Counted from the stretch's first letter, positions 46,718 through 56,230 are shown. The stretch is DNA of 64,000 nucleotides from Terrabacter sp. MAHUQ-38 (GCF_014518425.1 NZ_JACVCU010000001.1:1302001-1366000); one strand, 5' to 3'. The notes: a model not told the origin generated them from the letters alone. Numbers and translations: made by a program.

Positions 46718-47737
46718 GTGAGCACGATGCAGGCGTGGGTCGTCGACGAGCCGGGACCGCTCCGCAGGCACCCCCTCGTGCGGGCGGAGCTGCCGATCCC
46801 CGAGCCCGGGCCCGGCGAGGTGCTCGTCCGCGTCCGGGCCTGCGGGGTGTGCCGCACCGACCTGCATGTCGCCACTGGCGACCTGCCTCGGCATCGGCAC
46901 CGGGTCGTGCCCGGCCACGAGGTGGTGGGCGAGGTCGCGCTCCTCGGTGAGGGTGCGCACCGGTTCGTCCCCGGCGACCGGGTCGGCGTCGCCTGGCTGC
47001 GGGCCACGTGCGGCTCCTGCCGGTGGTGTCGCTCGGGACGCGAGAACCTCTGCCCCGCCTCGCGTCACACGGGTTGGGACGCCGACGGCGGCTACGCCCC
47101 GTGGACGGTCGCGCCGGAGGCGTTCGCGTACCGGTTGCCCGCCTCGTTCGACGACGTCGAGGCGGCGCCGCTGCTGTGCGCCGGCATCATCGGCTACCGG
47201 TCGCTGCGCCGCGCGGAGCTGCCGCCGGGAGGCAGGCTGGGCATCTACGGCTTCGGCGCGAGCGCCCACCTGACCGCACAGGTCGCCGTCGCGCAGGGTG
47301 CCGAGGTGCACGTCCTGACGCGGGGCGCCGGAGCCCGTGCACTGGCCGAGGAGCTGGGCGCGGCCTCAGTGGGCGGGCCGCATGACGCGCCGCCCTTCCC
47401 GCTGGACGCAGCCATCCTCTTCGCGCCCGCCGGTGAGCTCGTGCCCGTCGCCCTCGAGGCCCTCTCCCCCGGTGGCACGCTGGCGCTCGCCGGCATCCAC
47501 CTCAGCGACGTACCGGTCCTCGACTACCAGCGTCACCTCTTCCGTGAGCGGACCCTGCGCAGCGTCACGAGCAACACGAGGCAGGACGGAGAGGAGTTCC
47601 TTCTACTGGCCGAGCGGCTGGGGGTCCGGGTGGCGACGACCCCGGTGGCCCTGGCCGAGGCGGACCGCGCGCTGGAGGACCTCGAGGCGGGTCGCGTGCG
47701 CGGCGCCGCCGTGCTGGTGCCGGACGGTCTTCCGTGA
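46718..47737 (+). CDS. zinc-binding alcohol dehydrogenase (AdhA/AdhP-like)
   Basis: 339 aa medium-chain dehydrogenase. Zinc ligands: [33 protein letters not shown], and structural lobe [35 protein letters not shown] precedes the nucleotide site [20 protein letters not shown], typical of the subgroup annotated zinc-dependent alcohol dehydrogenase family protein. GTG 46718 has GAGGGAGG five bases upstream. A DosR-like box upstream hints at hypoxia or nitric oxide control. Confidence 0.9.
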   Translation: MSTMQAWVVDEPGPLRRHPLVRAELPIPEPGPGEVLVRVRACGVCRTDLHVATGDLPRHRHRVVPGHEVVGEVALLGEGAHRFVPGDRVGVAWLRATCGSCRWCRSGRENLCPASRHTGWDADGGYAPWTVAPEAFAYRLPASFDDVEAAPLLCAGIIGYRSLRRAELPPGGRLGIYGFGASAHLTAQVAVAQGAEVHVLTRGAGARALAEELGAASVGGPHDAPPFPLDAAILFAPAGELVPVALEALSPGGTLALAGIHLSDVPVLDYQRHLFRERTLRSVTSNTRQDGEEFLLLAERLGVRVATTPVALAEADRALEDLEAGRVRGAAVLVPDGLP

Positions 47738-47770
47738 GCCGCGCAGCGGCCAGTGAGCAGCCGCGAGGCC

Positions 47771-48223
47771 CTATCGGGACCCGGTGGCCTTGTCGATGGC
47801 CTTCTGCATGGCCTTCTCCGCCTTGTGCTTGCCCTTGGCGAGCTTCTTCGCCGTCTTCTTGTCGGAGGGCTTGACCTGCTCGTCCTCGAGCGCCTTGGGC
47901 AGGTGCCCCGTCGAACGGCGGTAGTACGTCGCGGCACCGCGCTCGGCGGCGACGCGCGCGGCAGCCACCGCCATCGACGACAGCGCCGTGAAGAGGACGA
48001 CGTCCCGCGTCCGCTCGCGCTCGTAGTCACCCTTGACGGGCACGTTGCGGCCGGTGGCCAGCTTCCAGCCCTTCTGCGCCGCGTCGGTGGCGACCTTCGT
48101 GGCGAGCAACGTCGTGCCGACGCTGAGGACCTTCCAGACCGGCCCCCCGACGGGGGTGCGCTGCGTGCCGGTGGCCGCGGCCTTCGCCTTTGCCGCTGCC
48201 TTCTTCGAGTCCTTGGAGCCCAT
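47771..48223 (-). CDS. DUF4235 protein
   Basis: 150 aa. The DUF4235 part is VWKVLSVGTTLLATKVATDA then QKGWKLATGRNVPVKGDYER and VLFTALSSMAVAAARVAAER, two hydrophobic helices. The ends are Lys/Ala-rich (KDSKKAAAKAKAAATG and KKTAKKLAKGKHKAEKAMQK). Function unknown. ATG 48223 has TACAGT 6 nt upstream. Confidence 0.88.
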   Translation of the reverse strand: MGSKDSKKAAAKAKAAATGTQRTPVGGPVWKVLSVGTTLLATKVATDAAQKGWKLATGRNVPVKGDYERERTRDVVLFTALSSMAVAAARVAAERGAATYYRRSTGHLPKALEDEQVKPSDKKTAKKLAKGKHKAEKAMQKAIDKATGSR

Positions 48224-48229
48224 GCGGTG

Positions 48230-48235
48230 ACTGTA
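48230..48235 (-). promoter_or_regulatory. -10 element TACAGT, leaderless start
   Basis: TACAGT, 6 nt, then ATG 48223 of the DUF4235 gene. Confidence 0.55.
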
Positions 48236-48290
48236 CCCACGCGGCGCGGAGTAGAGTCACCCCCGACAACTGAACAGCACCACCACCCAT

Positions 48291-48395
48291 CACGACAGGG
48301 GAGCGCGATACGCGCTGAGAGTGCGGCAGCCCGGACGGGCCGAGCCGCAGACCCTCGAACCTGCTCCGGTTAGCACCGGCGAAGGAAGTCGGTAG
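48291..48395 (+). ncRNA. TPP riboswitch (THI element)
   Basis: Conserved blocks in order: GGGGAGC, CTGAGA (48315-48320), ACCCT (48351-48355), GAACCTG (48357-48363), CCGGTTAGCACCGG hairpin (48366-48379) and GAAGGAAGTCG, with CGAC (48293-48296) pairing to GTCG (48388-48391) as P1. It controls the thiamine transporter genes downstream. Confidence 0.96.
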
Positions 48396-48415
48396 TTCTC
48401 AGGTCACCCGGCGGC

Positions 48416-48432
48416 ACACGTCAGCGACGTGT
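48416..48432 (+). promoter_or_regulatory. hairpin in riboswitch expression platform
   Basis: ACACGTC and GACGTGT (7-bp arms, 3-nt loop) lie between the riboswitch and ykoE and could be the terminator or anti-terminator partner. The rest of the leader to 48492 shows only the ribosome site GGGAG. Confidence 0.4.
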
Positions 48433-48492
48433 CCGTCCTGGTGCCCTCCCCCAGGTATCCATCTGCATCCACTGGAACCCGGGAGTCCCAAC

Positions 48493-49107
48493 ATGTCCAG
48501 CACCATCACCGCGAGCGGGCCACTGACCCGCTGGCGCACCATCGACCTGCTCACCTGCGCCTTCCTCGGGGTCGCCTTCGGCGTCGCCTACTGGGCGTGG
48601 GGTCTCGTCTACGCCGCACCGTCGAACGCCGTGTCCGCTGCCTTCCCGCCCCTCGGGGCGCTCTTCAACTGGCCGTGGCTCGTCGCCGGCATCGTCGGCA
48701 TCCTCATCATCCGCCGACCCGGCGCCGCCGTCTTCACCGAGCTCCTCGCGGCGATCGTGTCGGCCCTCATCGGCACGCAGTGGGGCGTGACGACGCTCGT
48801 GTCCGGGCTCGTCCAGGGCCTCGGTGTCGAGCTCGGTTTCGCCGCCTTCGCGTATGCCGTGTACCACTGGGGGCCGCTGCTGCTCGGCGGGTTCCTCGGC
48901 GGCGCGTTCGAGGCCGTCTACGAGTGGTACTCCTACTGGACCGACTGGGGCTGGAGCTACAAGATCACCTACCTGTTGCTGCTCGGTGCGTGCGTCGCGG
49001 TGCTCGGCTCTGTCGTGGCCGTCGCGCTGACGAAGGGGCTGGCACTCGTCGGCGCACTCAACCCGTTCCCGCCGGGCCAGGAGGTCCGCGAGCGGCGGGC
49101 CGTCTGA
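48493..49107 (+). CDS. ykoE: YkoE, thiamine ECF transporter substrate-binding (S) component
   Basis: 204 aa membrane protein with five or six helices: LLTCAFLGVAFGVAYWAWGL, then AAFPPLGALFNWPWLVAGIV, GVELGFAAFAYAVYHWGPLL and a final helix LLGACVAVLGSVVAVAL. It matches the YkoE family that captures thiamine or its pyrimidine precursor. A TPP riboswitch lies upstream. GGGAG stands 7 bases before ATG 48493, and the ATPase/T-component gene begins 18 bp after its stop. Confidence 0.93.
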   Translation: MSSTITASGPLTRWRTIDLLTCAFLGVAFGVAYWAWGLVYAAPSNAVSAAFPPLGALFNWPWLVAGIVGILIIRRPGAAVFTELLAAIVSALIGTQWGVTTLVSGLVQGLGVELGFAAFAYAVYHWGPLLLGGFLGGAFEAVYEWYSYWTDWGWSYKITYLLLLGACVAVLGSVVAVALTKGLALVGALNPFPPGQEVRERRAV

Positions 49108-49125
49108 CCCCGGTCACGGCGGGAC

Positions 49126-51465
49126 GTGCCGGTGCGACCACGGGCCGAGGACCTCGACGCGGGGGCGCCGTCAGCGGTGACCCGCGGCGCGGGAGTGTGC
49201 GTCGCGGACCTGACGTGGCGACCGTTCGGTCGCGCGCGTCCGGTCCTCGACCGCCTCGACCTGACGATCGAGCCCGGTGAGCGGGTCCTGCTCGCCGGGC
49301 CGAGCGGGTCGGGCAAGTCGACCCTGCTCCGTGCCGTGGCGGGCTTGCTGCTGACGGCGGACTCGGGTGACCTGTCCGGCTCGGTCACCGTGGGCGGCCA
49401 GGCGCCGCAAGCGGTTCCGGGATCGGTGGGGCTGGTGCTCCAGGACCCGGGCGCGGGCGTCGTGGCGTCGAGCATCGGGCGTGACGTGGCGTTCGGGCTC
49501 GAGAACGTCTCCATCCCGGTGGCCGAGATGCCGGCACGTGTGGACGCGGCGCTGCGCGAGGTCGGCCTCACCATGCCCGCCGACTCCGCGCCGGCGACCT
49601 TGAGCGGTGGCGAGGCCCAGCGCCTCGCACTCGCCGGGGCGCTCGTCATGGAGCCGTCGGTGCTGCTCCTCGACGAGCCGACCGCCATGCTCGACGCCGG
49701 GACGTCGGCGGAGGTGCGGTCGGTGGTGGGCGAGGTCGTCAAGCGGCGCAACCTGACCCTCGTCGTCGTCGAGCACCGCCTCGACGGCTGGCTCGACCTC
49801 GTCGACCGGCTCGTCGTGCTCGACGCATCCGGCGCGGTCGTCGCCGACGGGGAACCGGGCCACGTGCTGGCGGAGCACGGGGAACGGCTTGCCGCACAAG
49901 GCATCTGGGTGCCGGGCGTGCCGGATCCCGAGCCTCTCGCGGTCGACCTCGAGCCGCTCGCTCAGGCCGCTGCTGGTCGGCTGCCCGACGGCCGGCTCGT
50001 CGCCGCCGCCTCCCGCGTCCGGGTCGAGCACCGCAGCCGGCGGCTGGGTGAGCGGTCCCGCACCACGCTCGCCGTCGACGGAGCCGACCTCGACGCGAGA
50101 GCCGGCCGCACGGTGGCCCTCGTCGGGCCGAGCGGCGCCGGCAAGTCCTCGCTCATGGCAGCGCTCGGCGGGCTCGTCGAGCCGGCGGGGGGCAGTGTCG
50201 ATGTCGCCCTGCCCCTGACCCCCGCCGAGGCAGGCGACCGCGCCGCGGCCCGTGACCGGCTCGCGCCGCCGCACGAGTGGTCCTCGCCAGACCTCGCCCG
50301 CGTCGTCGCGTGGGTGCCGCAACGCGCCGCCACGGCGATCGTCGGCCGCACGGTGCGCGACGACGTCCTGACCACGCCTCTCGCGCTCGGGCTCGACCCG
50401 GAGGCTGCGGGCCGCCGCGTCGACGCCGTCCTGGCCGCCCTCGGCCTCACCCACCTCGCCGGTGCCGACCCGCGCCAGCTGTCGGGCGGCGAGCAGCGCC
50501 GGCTCGCCATGGCGTCGGCCGTCGCCCACGGCCCCGCCCTCGTGCTCGCCGACGAGCCGACCGTCGGCCAGGACCGGCTCACCTGGGCCGCGGTGACAGG
50601 CGTTCTCGCGGCGGCCCGGCAGGAGGGCGCGGCCGTCGTCGTCACCACGCACGACCCGGGCGTCGTCGCCGACGCGGACCGCGTCCTCACGCTGAAGGCA
50701 CCCGTCCAGCCCGCGCCCGACCCCGAGCCGGAACGGCGGCCGCTGCTCGCGCGCGTCGGCCCCCTCGCCCTCCTCATCGCGGCCCTCTGCGTGCTGCCGC
50801 TCCCGGCGCTGCTCGACACGTGGCGTCAAGGCCTGGCCGTCCTCGGCGTCGAGGTCCTGCTCTGCGTCGTGGGCCTGCTCGCCCCTGGTCGCGGACGTGC
50901 ACCCGAGGGGAGGGGTCGCGGCGTGCTGGCGCGGCTGGCGCCCGCCGCGCTCGCCCTCGTCGGCGTCGGCTGGTCGGCCTGGCTGCTCGGGGGCCGCGAC
51001 CTCGAGGTCGCCTCCGGGGCCGCCCTGCGCGTGCTCTGCCTCCTCGTGCCGTCGGCGTTCGTCGTCGGGTTCCTCGACCCCGAGCGACTCGGCGACCACC
51101 TCGCGCAGCGGCTTCGCCTGCCGCCCCGCCCCGTCGTCGCCGCCACCGCCGCGCTCCAGCGGGTGCAGGCGTTCGACACGCTGTGGCGCGAGCTCATGAC
51201 CACCCGACGCGTCCGCGGCGTCCGAGCCGACCGGGGGCCGGTAGAGCGGGGCCGCGAGGCCGTCGTCGTCACCGGTGGGCTGCTCATCGGGGCACTCGGC
51301 CAGGCCGCGACGCTCGCGCTCGCGATGGATGCCCGGGGCTTCGCCGAGGCCCGGCGGCGCACGTGGGCGGGCCCGGCGCCGTGGCGGGGCACCGACACGC
51401 TGGCTCTCGCTGCCGGGCTGCTCGTCATCGTCGCGGGAGTCGCGGCCCGGCTGCTGCTTCCCTGA
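49126..51465 (+). CDS. fused ECF transporter ATPase-ATPase-transmembrane (EcfA-EcfA'-EcfT) protein
   Basis: 779 aa single chain joining the energising module of the thiamine ECF transporter. ATPase 1: Walker A LLAGPSGSGKSTLLRAVAGL near 60, signature LSGGEAQRLALAGA, Walker B LLLDEPTAMLD. ATPase 2: LVGPSGAGKSSLMAALGG near 335, LSGGEQRRLAMASA, VLADEPTVGQD. From ~540 the EcfT part has hydrophobic helices and the coupling segments WRELMTTRRVRGVRADRG and LAMDARGFAEARRR. In Bacillus these are separate (YkoD, YkoC). GTG 49126 or 49132. Confidence 0.93.
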   Translation: MPVRPRAEDLDAGAPSAVTRGAGVCVADLTWRPFGRARPVLDRLDLTIEPGERVLLAGPSGSGKSTLLRAVAGLLLTADSGDLSGSVTVGGQAPQAVPGSVGLVLQDPGAGVVASSIGRDVAFGLENVSIPVAEMPARVDAALREVGLTMPADSAPATLSGGEAQRLALAGALVMEPSVLLLDEPTAMLDAGTSAEVRSVVGEVVKRRNLTLVVVEHRLDGWLDLVDRLVVLDASGAVVADGEPGHVLAEHGERLAAQGIWVPGVPDPEPLAVDLEPLAQAAAGRLPDGRLVAAASRVRVEHRSRRLGERSRTTLAVDGADLDARAGRTVALVGPSGAGKSSLMAALGGLVEPAGGSVDVALPLTPAEAGDRAAARDRLAPPHEWSSPDLARVVAWVPQRAATAIVGRTVRDDVLTTPLALGLDPEAAGRRVDAVLAALGLTHLAGADPRQLSGGEQRRLAMASAVAHGPALVLADEPTVGQDRLTWAAVTGVLAAARQEGAAVVVTTHDPGVVADADRVLTLKAPVQPAPDPEPERRPLLARVGPLALLIAALCVLPLPALLDTWRQGLAVLGVEVLLCVVGLLAPGRGRAPEGRGRGVLARLAPAALALVGVGWSAWLLGGRDLEVASGAALRVLCLLVPSAFVVGFLDPERLGDHLAQRLRLPPRPVVAATAALQRVQAFDTLWRELMTTRRVRGVRADRGPVERGREAVVVTGGLLIGALGQAATLALAMDARGFAEARRRTWAGPAPWRGTDTLALAAGLLVIVAGVAARLLLP

Positions 51466-51521
51466 CGGGCTCGCGGGGCACAATGGGCCCGCGCACACCT
51501 CGCGACAGGAAGGGGCCGCTC

Positions 51522-52055
51522 GTGCCCAACGCAGGCCGACCCGGCCCCACCCACCACGACCCGACTGCCCGTCCCGCCCGCCGGGCACCCCGGTCGCATG
51601 CCGTCGCCCTCGGCCTCGTCGCCCTGCTCGGTGCGTGCGGGCAGCCCACCCCCTCGTCACCCGACGAATCGATCGGGCCGACGGTCAGCGTCCCCGTGCA
51701 GCCGACGATCACGGCCGAGACGCCGAACGACGATGCGGTCGACCCCTCCGAGACGACCGCCCCCGGCGACGGCGGCCTCTTCGACGCCTCGTCGAGCCTC
51801 ACTCAGGTCACGTGCGCGCCGACCCGTGAGTCGTGGAGCTTCAGCGGCACGCTCACCAACTCCGACTCGGAGGAGCACACGTTCACGGTCGGTGTCTTCA
51901 TCGTCAAGCGGTCCGACGGCTCCGACGTCGCCGGCAAGGAGGTCGACGTCAAGCTGGCCGCGGGGGCGACCGCGCCCGTCTCGATCAAGAACTTCCACAC
52001 CGGGCCCAAGGCCGGGGTCGAGTGCCTGAGCGGCGTCACGGTCAAGGGACTCTGA
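51522..52055 (+). CDS. lipoprotein of unknown function
   Basis: 177 aa from GTG 51522 (AGGAAGGGG upstream). Lipobox LLGAC after ALGLVAL, so lipid-anchored outside the membrane. A Thr/Pro/Asp-rich linker (TAETPNDDAVDPSETTAPGD) leads to a beta domain: WSFSGTLTNSDSEEHTFTVG, then FIVKRSDGSDVAGKEVDVKL, with Cys in TQVTCAPT and GVECLSG probably bonded. It resembles FxLYD-type exported domains, but I do not assign a family. Confidence 0.8.
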   Translation: MPNAGRPGPTHHDPTARPARRAPRSHAVALGLVALLGACGQPTPSSPDESIGPTVSVPVQPTITAETPNDDAVDPSETTAPGDGGLFDASSSLTQVTCAPTRESWSFSGTLTNSDSEEHTFTVGVFIVKRSDGSDVAGKEVDVKLAAGATAPVSIKNFHTGPKAGVECLSGVTVKGL

Positions 52056-52057
52056 GC

Positions 52058-52654
52058 GTGCGGCTCTTCCTCGTGCGCCACGGACAGACCCACGCCAACG
52101 TCGCGCGCCAGCTCGACACGGCGGTGCCCGGGCTCGACCTCACCGACGAGGGCCGCGCCCAGGCCCGGGCCCTCGCCGACCGGCTCGGCGGCGAGGACCT
52201 CGGCGCCATCTACACCTCCGACCTCGTGCGCACCCAGCAGACAGCGGCGCCGCTCGCCGAGCTGCTCGGCCTCGAGCTCGTCGTCCTGCCCGGCCTGCGC
52301 GAGATCCAGGCCGGCGACTGGGAGATGTCCACCGAGTGGCAGCCCTACATCGACGCCGTCATCCGCTGGCGCGACGACCCGCACCACGCGATCCCCGGCG
52401 GTGACACCGGGGCCCGCTTCATGCAGCGCTACGACGCCGCGATCGCCCGGATCGCCGCCGACGGCCACGAGTCGGCCGTCGCGGTGAGCCACGGCGCAGC
52501 CATGCGCGTCTGGTGCTCCACGTCGCTGGGCCTGTCCGCCGACTTCTTCGACGAGCGGCGCGTCGACAACACGCACGTCGTGACCATGGAGGGCGACCCC
52601 GACACCGGTTGGCGCCTGCTCGCCTGGGGAGACGAGCCGGTCACGCATGGCTGA
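52058..52654 (+). CDS. histidine phosphatase (phosphoglycerate mutase-like)
   Basis: 198 aa from GTG 52058, directly after the lipoprotein stop. Catalytic RHG motif in LFLVRHGQTHANVARQLDTA, Arg in SDLVRTQQTAAPL, Glu in LREIQAGDWEM, and second His in VAVSHGAAMRVW. Substrate unknown. It overlaps the mannosyltransferase gene by 8 bp, so the two are probably coupled. Confidence 0.93.
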   Translation: MRLFLVRHGQTHANVARQLDTAVPGLDLTDEGRAQARALADRLGGEDLGAIYTSDLVRTQQTAAPLAELLGLELVVLPGLREIQAGDWEMSTEWQPYIDAVIRWRDDPHHAIPGGDTGARFMQRYDAAIARIAADGHESAVAVSHGAAMRVWCSTSLGLSADFFDERRVDNTHVVTMEGDPDTGWRLLAWGDEPVTHG

Positions 52655-54221
52655 GCCGGGCGCCGACGCCCGCAGGTGGCGCTGGGCCGGCTGCGCCGCC
52701 GGCGTCGGGCTCGCGGCCGCCTCATGGGGCGCCGGCGCCCTCCCACGACCCAACACCGGGGTGCTGTGGCCGGGGGTCGCGCTGTGGACGCCCAAGGGTG
52801 GGTCGCCCCTGTTGGCAACGCTGTCGCTGCTGGGAATGGCCCTGCTCGTCGTCTCCTGGTGGAGGCTGCGCCGGGCGCCGGTGTCGGTGGGCTGGTGGTG
52901 GGCGACCGTCGCACTGTGGTTCGCGCCGCTCGTCGTCGCCATGCCCCTCTACAGCCGAGACCTCTACTCGTATGCCGCCCAGGGCCTGCTCTGGGACCAG
53001 GGGCTCAGCCCCTACGACCATGTCGTGCGGGAGCTCGACTCGCCGTGGCGCACCTCGACCGCACCGACCTGGCTCGACAGCCCGACGCCGTACGGCCCGC
53101 TCTGGCTGCTGCTCGCCCGAGCGGTGGCCTCGGTGTCGGGCGAGCTGTGGGTGGCGCTCCTGCTCCTGCGTCTGCTCGCCGTCGTCGGGCTCGTCGTCGT
53201 CGCGTGGGCCGTCCCCGACATCGCACGCCGCCTCGGCTGGAACCCCGTCGGCGCCACGTGGCTCGGCGTCGCCACCCCGCTCGTCGGGGCGCATCTCGTC
53301 GGCGGCGCGCACAACGACGCCCTCATGGTCGCCGCCGTCCTCGGTGGTCTCGCACTCGCGTTGCGCGGCCGGTTCACGGCCGCGTGCGTCGTCGTCGCAC
53401 TCGGGGCGATGGTCAAGGTGACGGCTGTCGTCGCCCTGCCGTTCGTCGCCGTCCTCTGGGCCCGCCACGTCGCGTCCGGGCGGGCGTCGGCGACGAGCGA
53501 GACGGCATACCCGAGCGGTGCCGACGGCGTCGGCGGCTGGCCGGGCGTCATCCGGTCCGGACTGCTCACCCTCGTGGTCGCGGGCGTGCCCATGGCGCTC
53601 GGCGGCGTCGTGACGGGGCTCGGGTTCTCGTGGCTGAACCCCAGCGGGACGCCAGGCAGGAACGAGCAGTGGACGTCGCTTCCGACCGCGATCGGGGTCG
53701 CGGTCGGCGCCGTGGGGCACCTGCTCGGTCATGACGACTGGCGCGAGACCGGCATCGACGCGTCGCGGGCGGTCGCCCTCGTCGTGATGGCCCTGCTCCT
53801 CGTGCTCGTCTGGCTGGCCTCCGTCAAGCCGGGCGACGGCGACGACCGGCGGCGTGCCGTGCGCGGGCTCGCCTGGGCGATGCTCGCCGTCGTCGTGCTC
53901 GCCCCCGTCTTCCTGCCGTGGTACCTCCTGTGGATGCTGCCCGTCTTCGCCGTCTCCCTCGGCGACGAGTGGGCGCCGCGGCTCGAACGTCCGCTCGCGG
54001 TGGTCGCGACCATGGTGTGCTTCGCAACCCTGCCCGAGGGCTACAGCCTCGGCCTCACGACGACCGTCGTCGGGGTGCCTTTCGCGCTCGTCGTCGCCGT
54101 GCTCCTCCTGCGACGCGGTCTGCGCACTGCGCGAGGCCTCGACGGTCGTCACCTGCTCGACCCGGGGCGGCCGCTCTTCACGCGGGTCCGTTCCCCGGTG
54201 CCAGACCAGTCGCCGGAGTAG
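52647..54221 (+). CDS. polyprenol-phosphomannose-dependent mannosyltransferase, MptA/MptB-like
   Basis: 524 aa membrane glycosyltransferase (GT-C fold) with about 12 hydrophobic helices. The first outer loop has VAMPLYSRDLYSYAAQGLLW and QGLSPYDHVVRELDSPWRTS, then DSPTPYGPLWLLLARAV; the Asp/Tyr-rich loop is the catalytic signature of the MptA/MptB family that builds alpha-1,6-mannan of lipomannan. VGGAHNDALMVAAVLGGLAL and FLPWYLLWMLPVFAVSLGDE are also family traits. Role in cell-envelope mannan is inferred. Confidence 0.88.
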   Translation: MAEPGADARRWRWAGCAAGVGLAAASWGAGALPRPNTGVLWPGVALWTPKGGSPLLATLSLLGMALLVVSWWRLRRAPVSVGWWWATVALWFAPLVVAMPLYSRDLYSYAAQGLLWDQGLSPYDHVVRELDSPWRTSTAPTWLDSPTPYGPLWLLLARAVASVSGELWVALLLLRLLAVVGLVVVAWAVPDIARRLGWNPVGATWLGVATPLVGAHLVGGAHNDALMVAAVLGGLALALRGRFTAACVVVALGAMVKVTAVVALPFVAVLWARHVASGRASATSETAYPSGADGVGGWPGVIRSGLLTLVVAGVPMALGGVVTGLGFSWLNPSGTPGRNEQWTSLPTAIGVAVGAVGHLLGHDDWRETGIDASRAVALVVMALLLVLVWLASVKPGDGDDRRRAVRGLAWAMLAVVVLAPVFLPWYLLWMLPVFAVSLGDEWAPRLERPLAVVATMVCFATLPEGYSLGLTTTVVGVPFALVVAVLLLRRGLRTARGLDGRHLLDPGRPLFTRVRSPVPDQSPE

Positions 54222-54286
54222 TCACGGATCGGAGACAGTTGCGGCGGGCGCTTCCGGGGCGCGTCGCGGTGTCCCACACTGTCCCG

Positions 54287-54826
54287 GTGACAGACTCCGG
54301 CTTCGCCGACGAGGCCCCCGGGCGACCAGCCCGCGCGCGGTCCCGTGCGGCCGGCCGGGCCGGCGACACCACCGCCCGCCGGTCACGCCGCCCGTCCGCG
54401 GCCCTGATCGCCTTCCTCCTGCTCGTCCTGGGGCTCGTCGGCTTCGCAGGCTGGGCCTGGTCGTCACGGCTGCACGCCGACGACCTTGCGGCCTACACGG
54501 CGCTCGCCGGCGAGATCGAGGTGCTCGACCGCAGCCTGACCCCGCTCGGGCACAGCGCGATCCCGCCGTGCCGCGACTCCGCCGACGGACGCGTCACCCG
54601 CACCTACCCGGCATCGACGGGACCGCAGGCCGCTGAGCTGGTCGGCTACCTCACGCAGAAGGGCTGGACGCGGGGGCCGGCCGCCCCGCCCGCCCTCGCC
54701 CACCTCACGAGGACCGAGTCCGAGCACCTGCTGACGATCGACGTCGTGGCGCGGAGCGAGAGCTCCCTCGTCGAGTCGCTCGTCGCGCACAGCCCGGCCA
54801 GCGCCTTCGGCTGCCTCGGCCGCTGA
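54287..54826 (+). CDS. single-span membrane protein, unknown function
   Basis: 179 aa from GTG 54287. The N-terminal 38 residues are Arg/Ala-rich, a helix SAALIAFLLLVLGLVGFAGW spans the membrane, and the remaining 110 residues are outside, with two Cys (PPCRDSADGR and FGCLGR) that may bond. Not recognised. CACACT stands 6 nt before the GTG. Confidence 0.72.
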   Translation: MTDSGFADEAPGRPARARSRAAGRAGDTTARRSRRPSAALIAFLLLVLGLVGFAGWAWSSRLHADDLAAYTALAGEIEVLDRSLTPLGHSAIPPCRDSADGRVTRTYPASTGPQAAELVGYLTQKGWTRGPAAPPALAHLTRTESEHLLTIDVVARSESSLVESLVAHSPASAFGCLGR

Positions 54827-54931
54827 CCCGGCCACCCGGCATACCGCTCGGCTCGCGAACGTGACCGACGCGACGGCCACATGCTGGGAATGTCGCGGTT
54901 TCCGGCTCACGCCGGTGGGACGCTGGACCAC

Positions 54932-56146
54932 ATGCGCCGGGTGACCCAGAGCAAGAAGCTGCAGAACGTCTGTTACGAGATCCGCGGCCCGGTGCTCGCC
55001 GAGGCCAAGCGGCTCGAGGAGGAGGGGCACCGGATCCTCAAGCTCAACATCGGCAACCCGGCTCCGTTCGGTTTCGAGGCGCCCGAGGACATCCTCGTCG
55101 ACGTCATCCAGGAGCTGCCTACGGCCCAGGGCTACAGCGACAGCAAGGGCATCCTCCCGGCCCGTCGCGCCATCGCCCAGCACTACGAGGTGCGCGACTT
55201 CCCGCGGGTCGACATCGAGGACATCTACCTCGGCAACGGCGTCAGCGAGCTCATCGTCATGGCGATGCAGGGCCTGCTCGACAACGGCGACGAGGTGCTC
55301 ATCCCCGCCCCGGACTACCCGCTGTGGACCGCCGCCGCGAGCCTCGCCGGCGGCAACCCCGTCCACTACGTCTGCGACGAGAAGGCCGGCTGGGCGCCCG
55401 ACATCGACGACATCCGCAGCAAGGTCACCGACCGCACCCGCGCCATCGTCGTCATCAACCCCAACAACCCGACCGGCGCCGTCTACCCGCGCGAGGTGCT
55501 CGAGGCGATCGCGCAGGTCGCCCGCGAGCACGAGCTGATCATCATGGCCGACGAGATCTACGACAAGATCCTCTACGACGGCGCCACGCACACGTCCGTC
55601 GCGGCCCTCGCCCCCGACCTGCTGTGCCTGACCTTCAACGGCCTCTCCAAGGCATACCGCGTGGCCGGTTTCCGCTCCGGCTGGCTCGCCGTCACCGGGC
55701 CCAAGGAGCACGCGCGCAACTACCTCGAGGGCCTCGACATCCTCGCCAACATGCGCCTGTGCGCCAACGTGCCCGCACAGCACGCGATCCAGGTGGCGCT
55801 CGGCGGCTACCAGTCGATCAACGAGCTGATCCTGCCCGGCGGTCGGCTGCTCGAGCAGCGAAACGTCGCGTGGGAGCTGCTCAACGCGATCCCCGGCGTC
55901 TCGGTGACCAAGCCCCAGGGCGCGCTCTACCTCTTCCCGCGCCTGGACCCGAAGGTGCACGACATCCGCGACGACGAGCGGTTCGCCCTCGACCTGCTGC
56001 GGGAGCAGAAGATGCTCATCGTGCAGGGCACCGGCTTCAACTGGTCGACGCCCGACCACTTCAGACTGGTCTTCCTGCCCCGTGTCGAGGACCTCGAGGA
56101 CGCCGTCGGCCGGCTCGAGAAGTTCCTCTCGACGTACTCCCAGTAG
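54932..56146 (+). CDS. class I aminotransferase, AlaA-like (alanine-synthesising)
   Basis: 404 aa PLP enzyme. The start RRVTQSKKLQNVCYEIRGPV is characteristic of the AlaA-type glutamate-pyruvate aminotransferases. PLP-binding parts: PDYPLWTAAASLAGGNPVHY, VINPNNPTGAVYPREVLEAI, IIMADEIYDKILYDG, and the Schiff-base Lys in FNGLSKAYRVAGFRSGW. FRLVFLPRVEDLEDA near the end binds the substrate carboxylate. ATG 54932 fits the family start; ATG 54881 is in frame upstream. Confidence 0.92.
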   Translation: MRRVTQSKKLQNVCYEIRGPVLAEAKRLEEEGHRILKLNIGNPAPFGFEAPEDILVDVIQELPTAQGYSDSKGILPARRAIAQHYEVRDFPRVDIEDIYLGNGVSELIVMAMQGLLDNGDEVLIPAPDYPLWTAAASLAGGNPVHYVCDEKAGWAPDIDDIRSKVTDRTRAIVVINPNNPTGAVYPREVLEAIAQVAREHELIIMADEIYDKILYDGATHTSVAALAPDLLCLTFNGLSKAYRVAGFRSGWLAVTGPKEHARNYLEGLDILANMRLCANVPAQHAIQVALGGYQSINELILPGGRLLEQRNVAWELLNAIPGVSVTKPQGALYLFPRLDPKVHDIRDDERFALDLLREQKMLIVQGTGFNWSTPDHFRLVFLPRVEDLEDAVGRLEKFLSTYSQ

Positions 56147-56212
56147 CGCGCCGCCGCCACGATCCCGCCACGGCTGGATCGTGGCGGCATTCGTCTGCGA
56201 TCCACCGCAACC

Positions 56213-56230
56213 ATCCACCCACGGGTGGAT
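56213..56230. repeat. inverted repeat ATCCACCC-AC-GGGTGGAT, copy 1
   Basis: 8-bp perfect arms; shares the longer left flank CAACC with copy 3. Confidence 0.85.

Noticed and set aside
47738-47750. GCCGC-GCA-GCGGC as terminator between convergent dehydrogenase and DUF4235 genes
   Set aside because: Only a 5-bp stem, common by chance in such GC-rich DNA.
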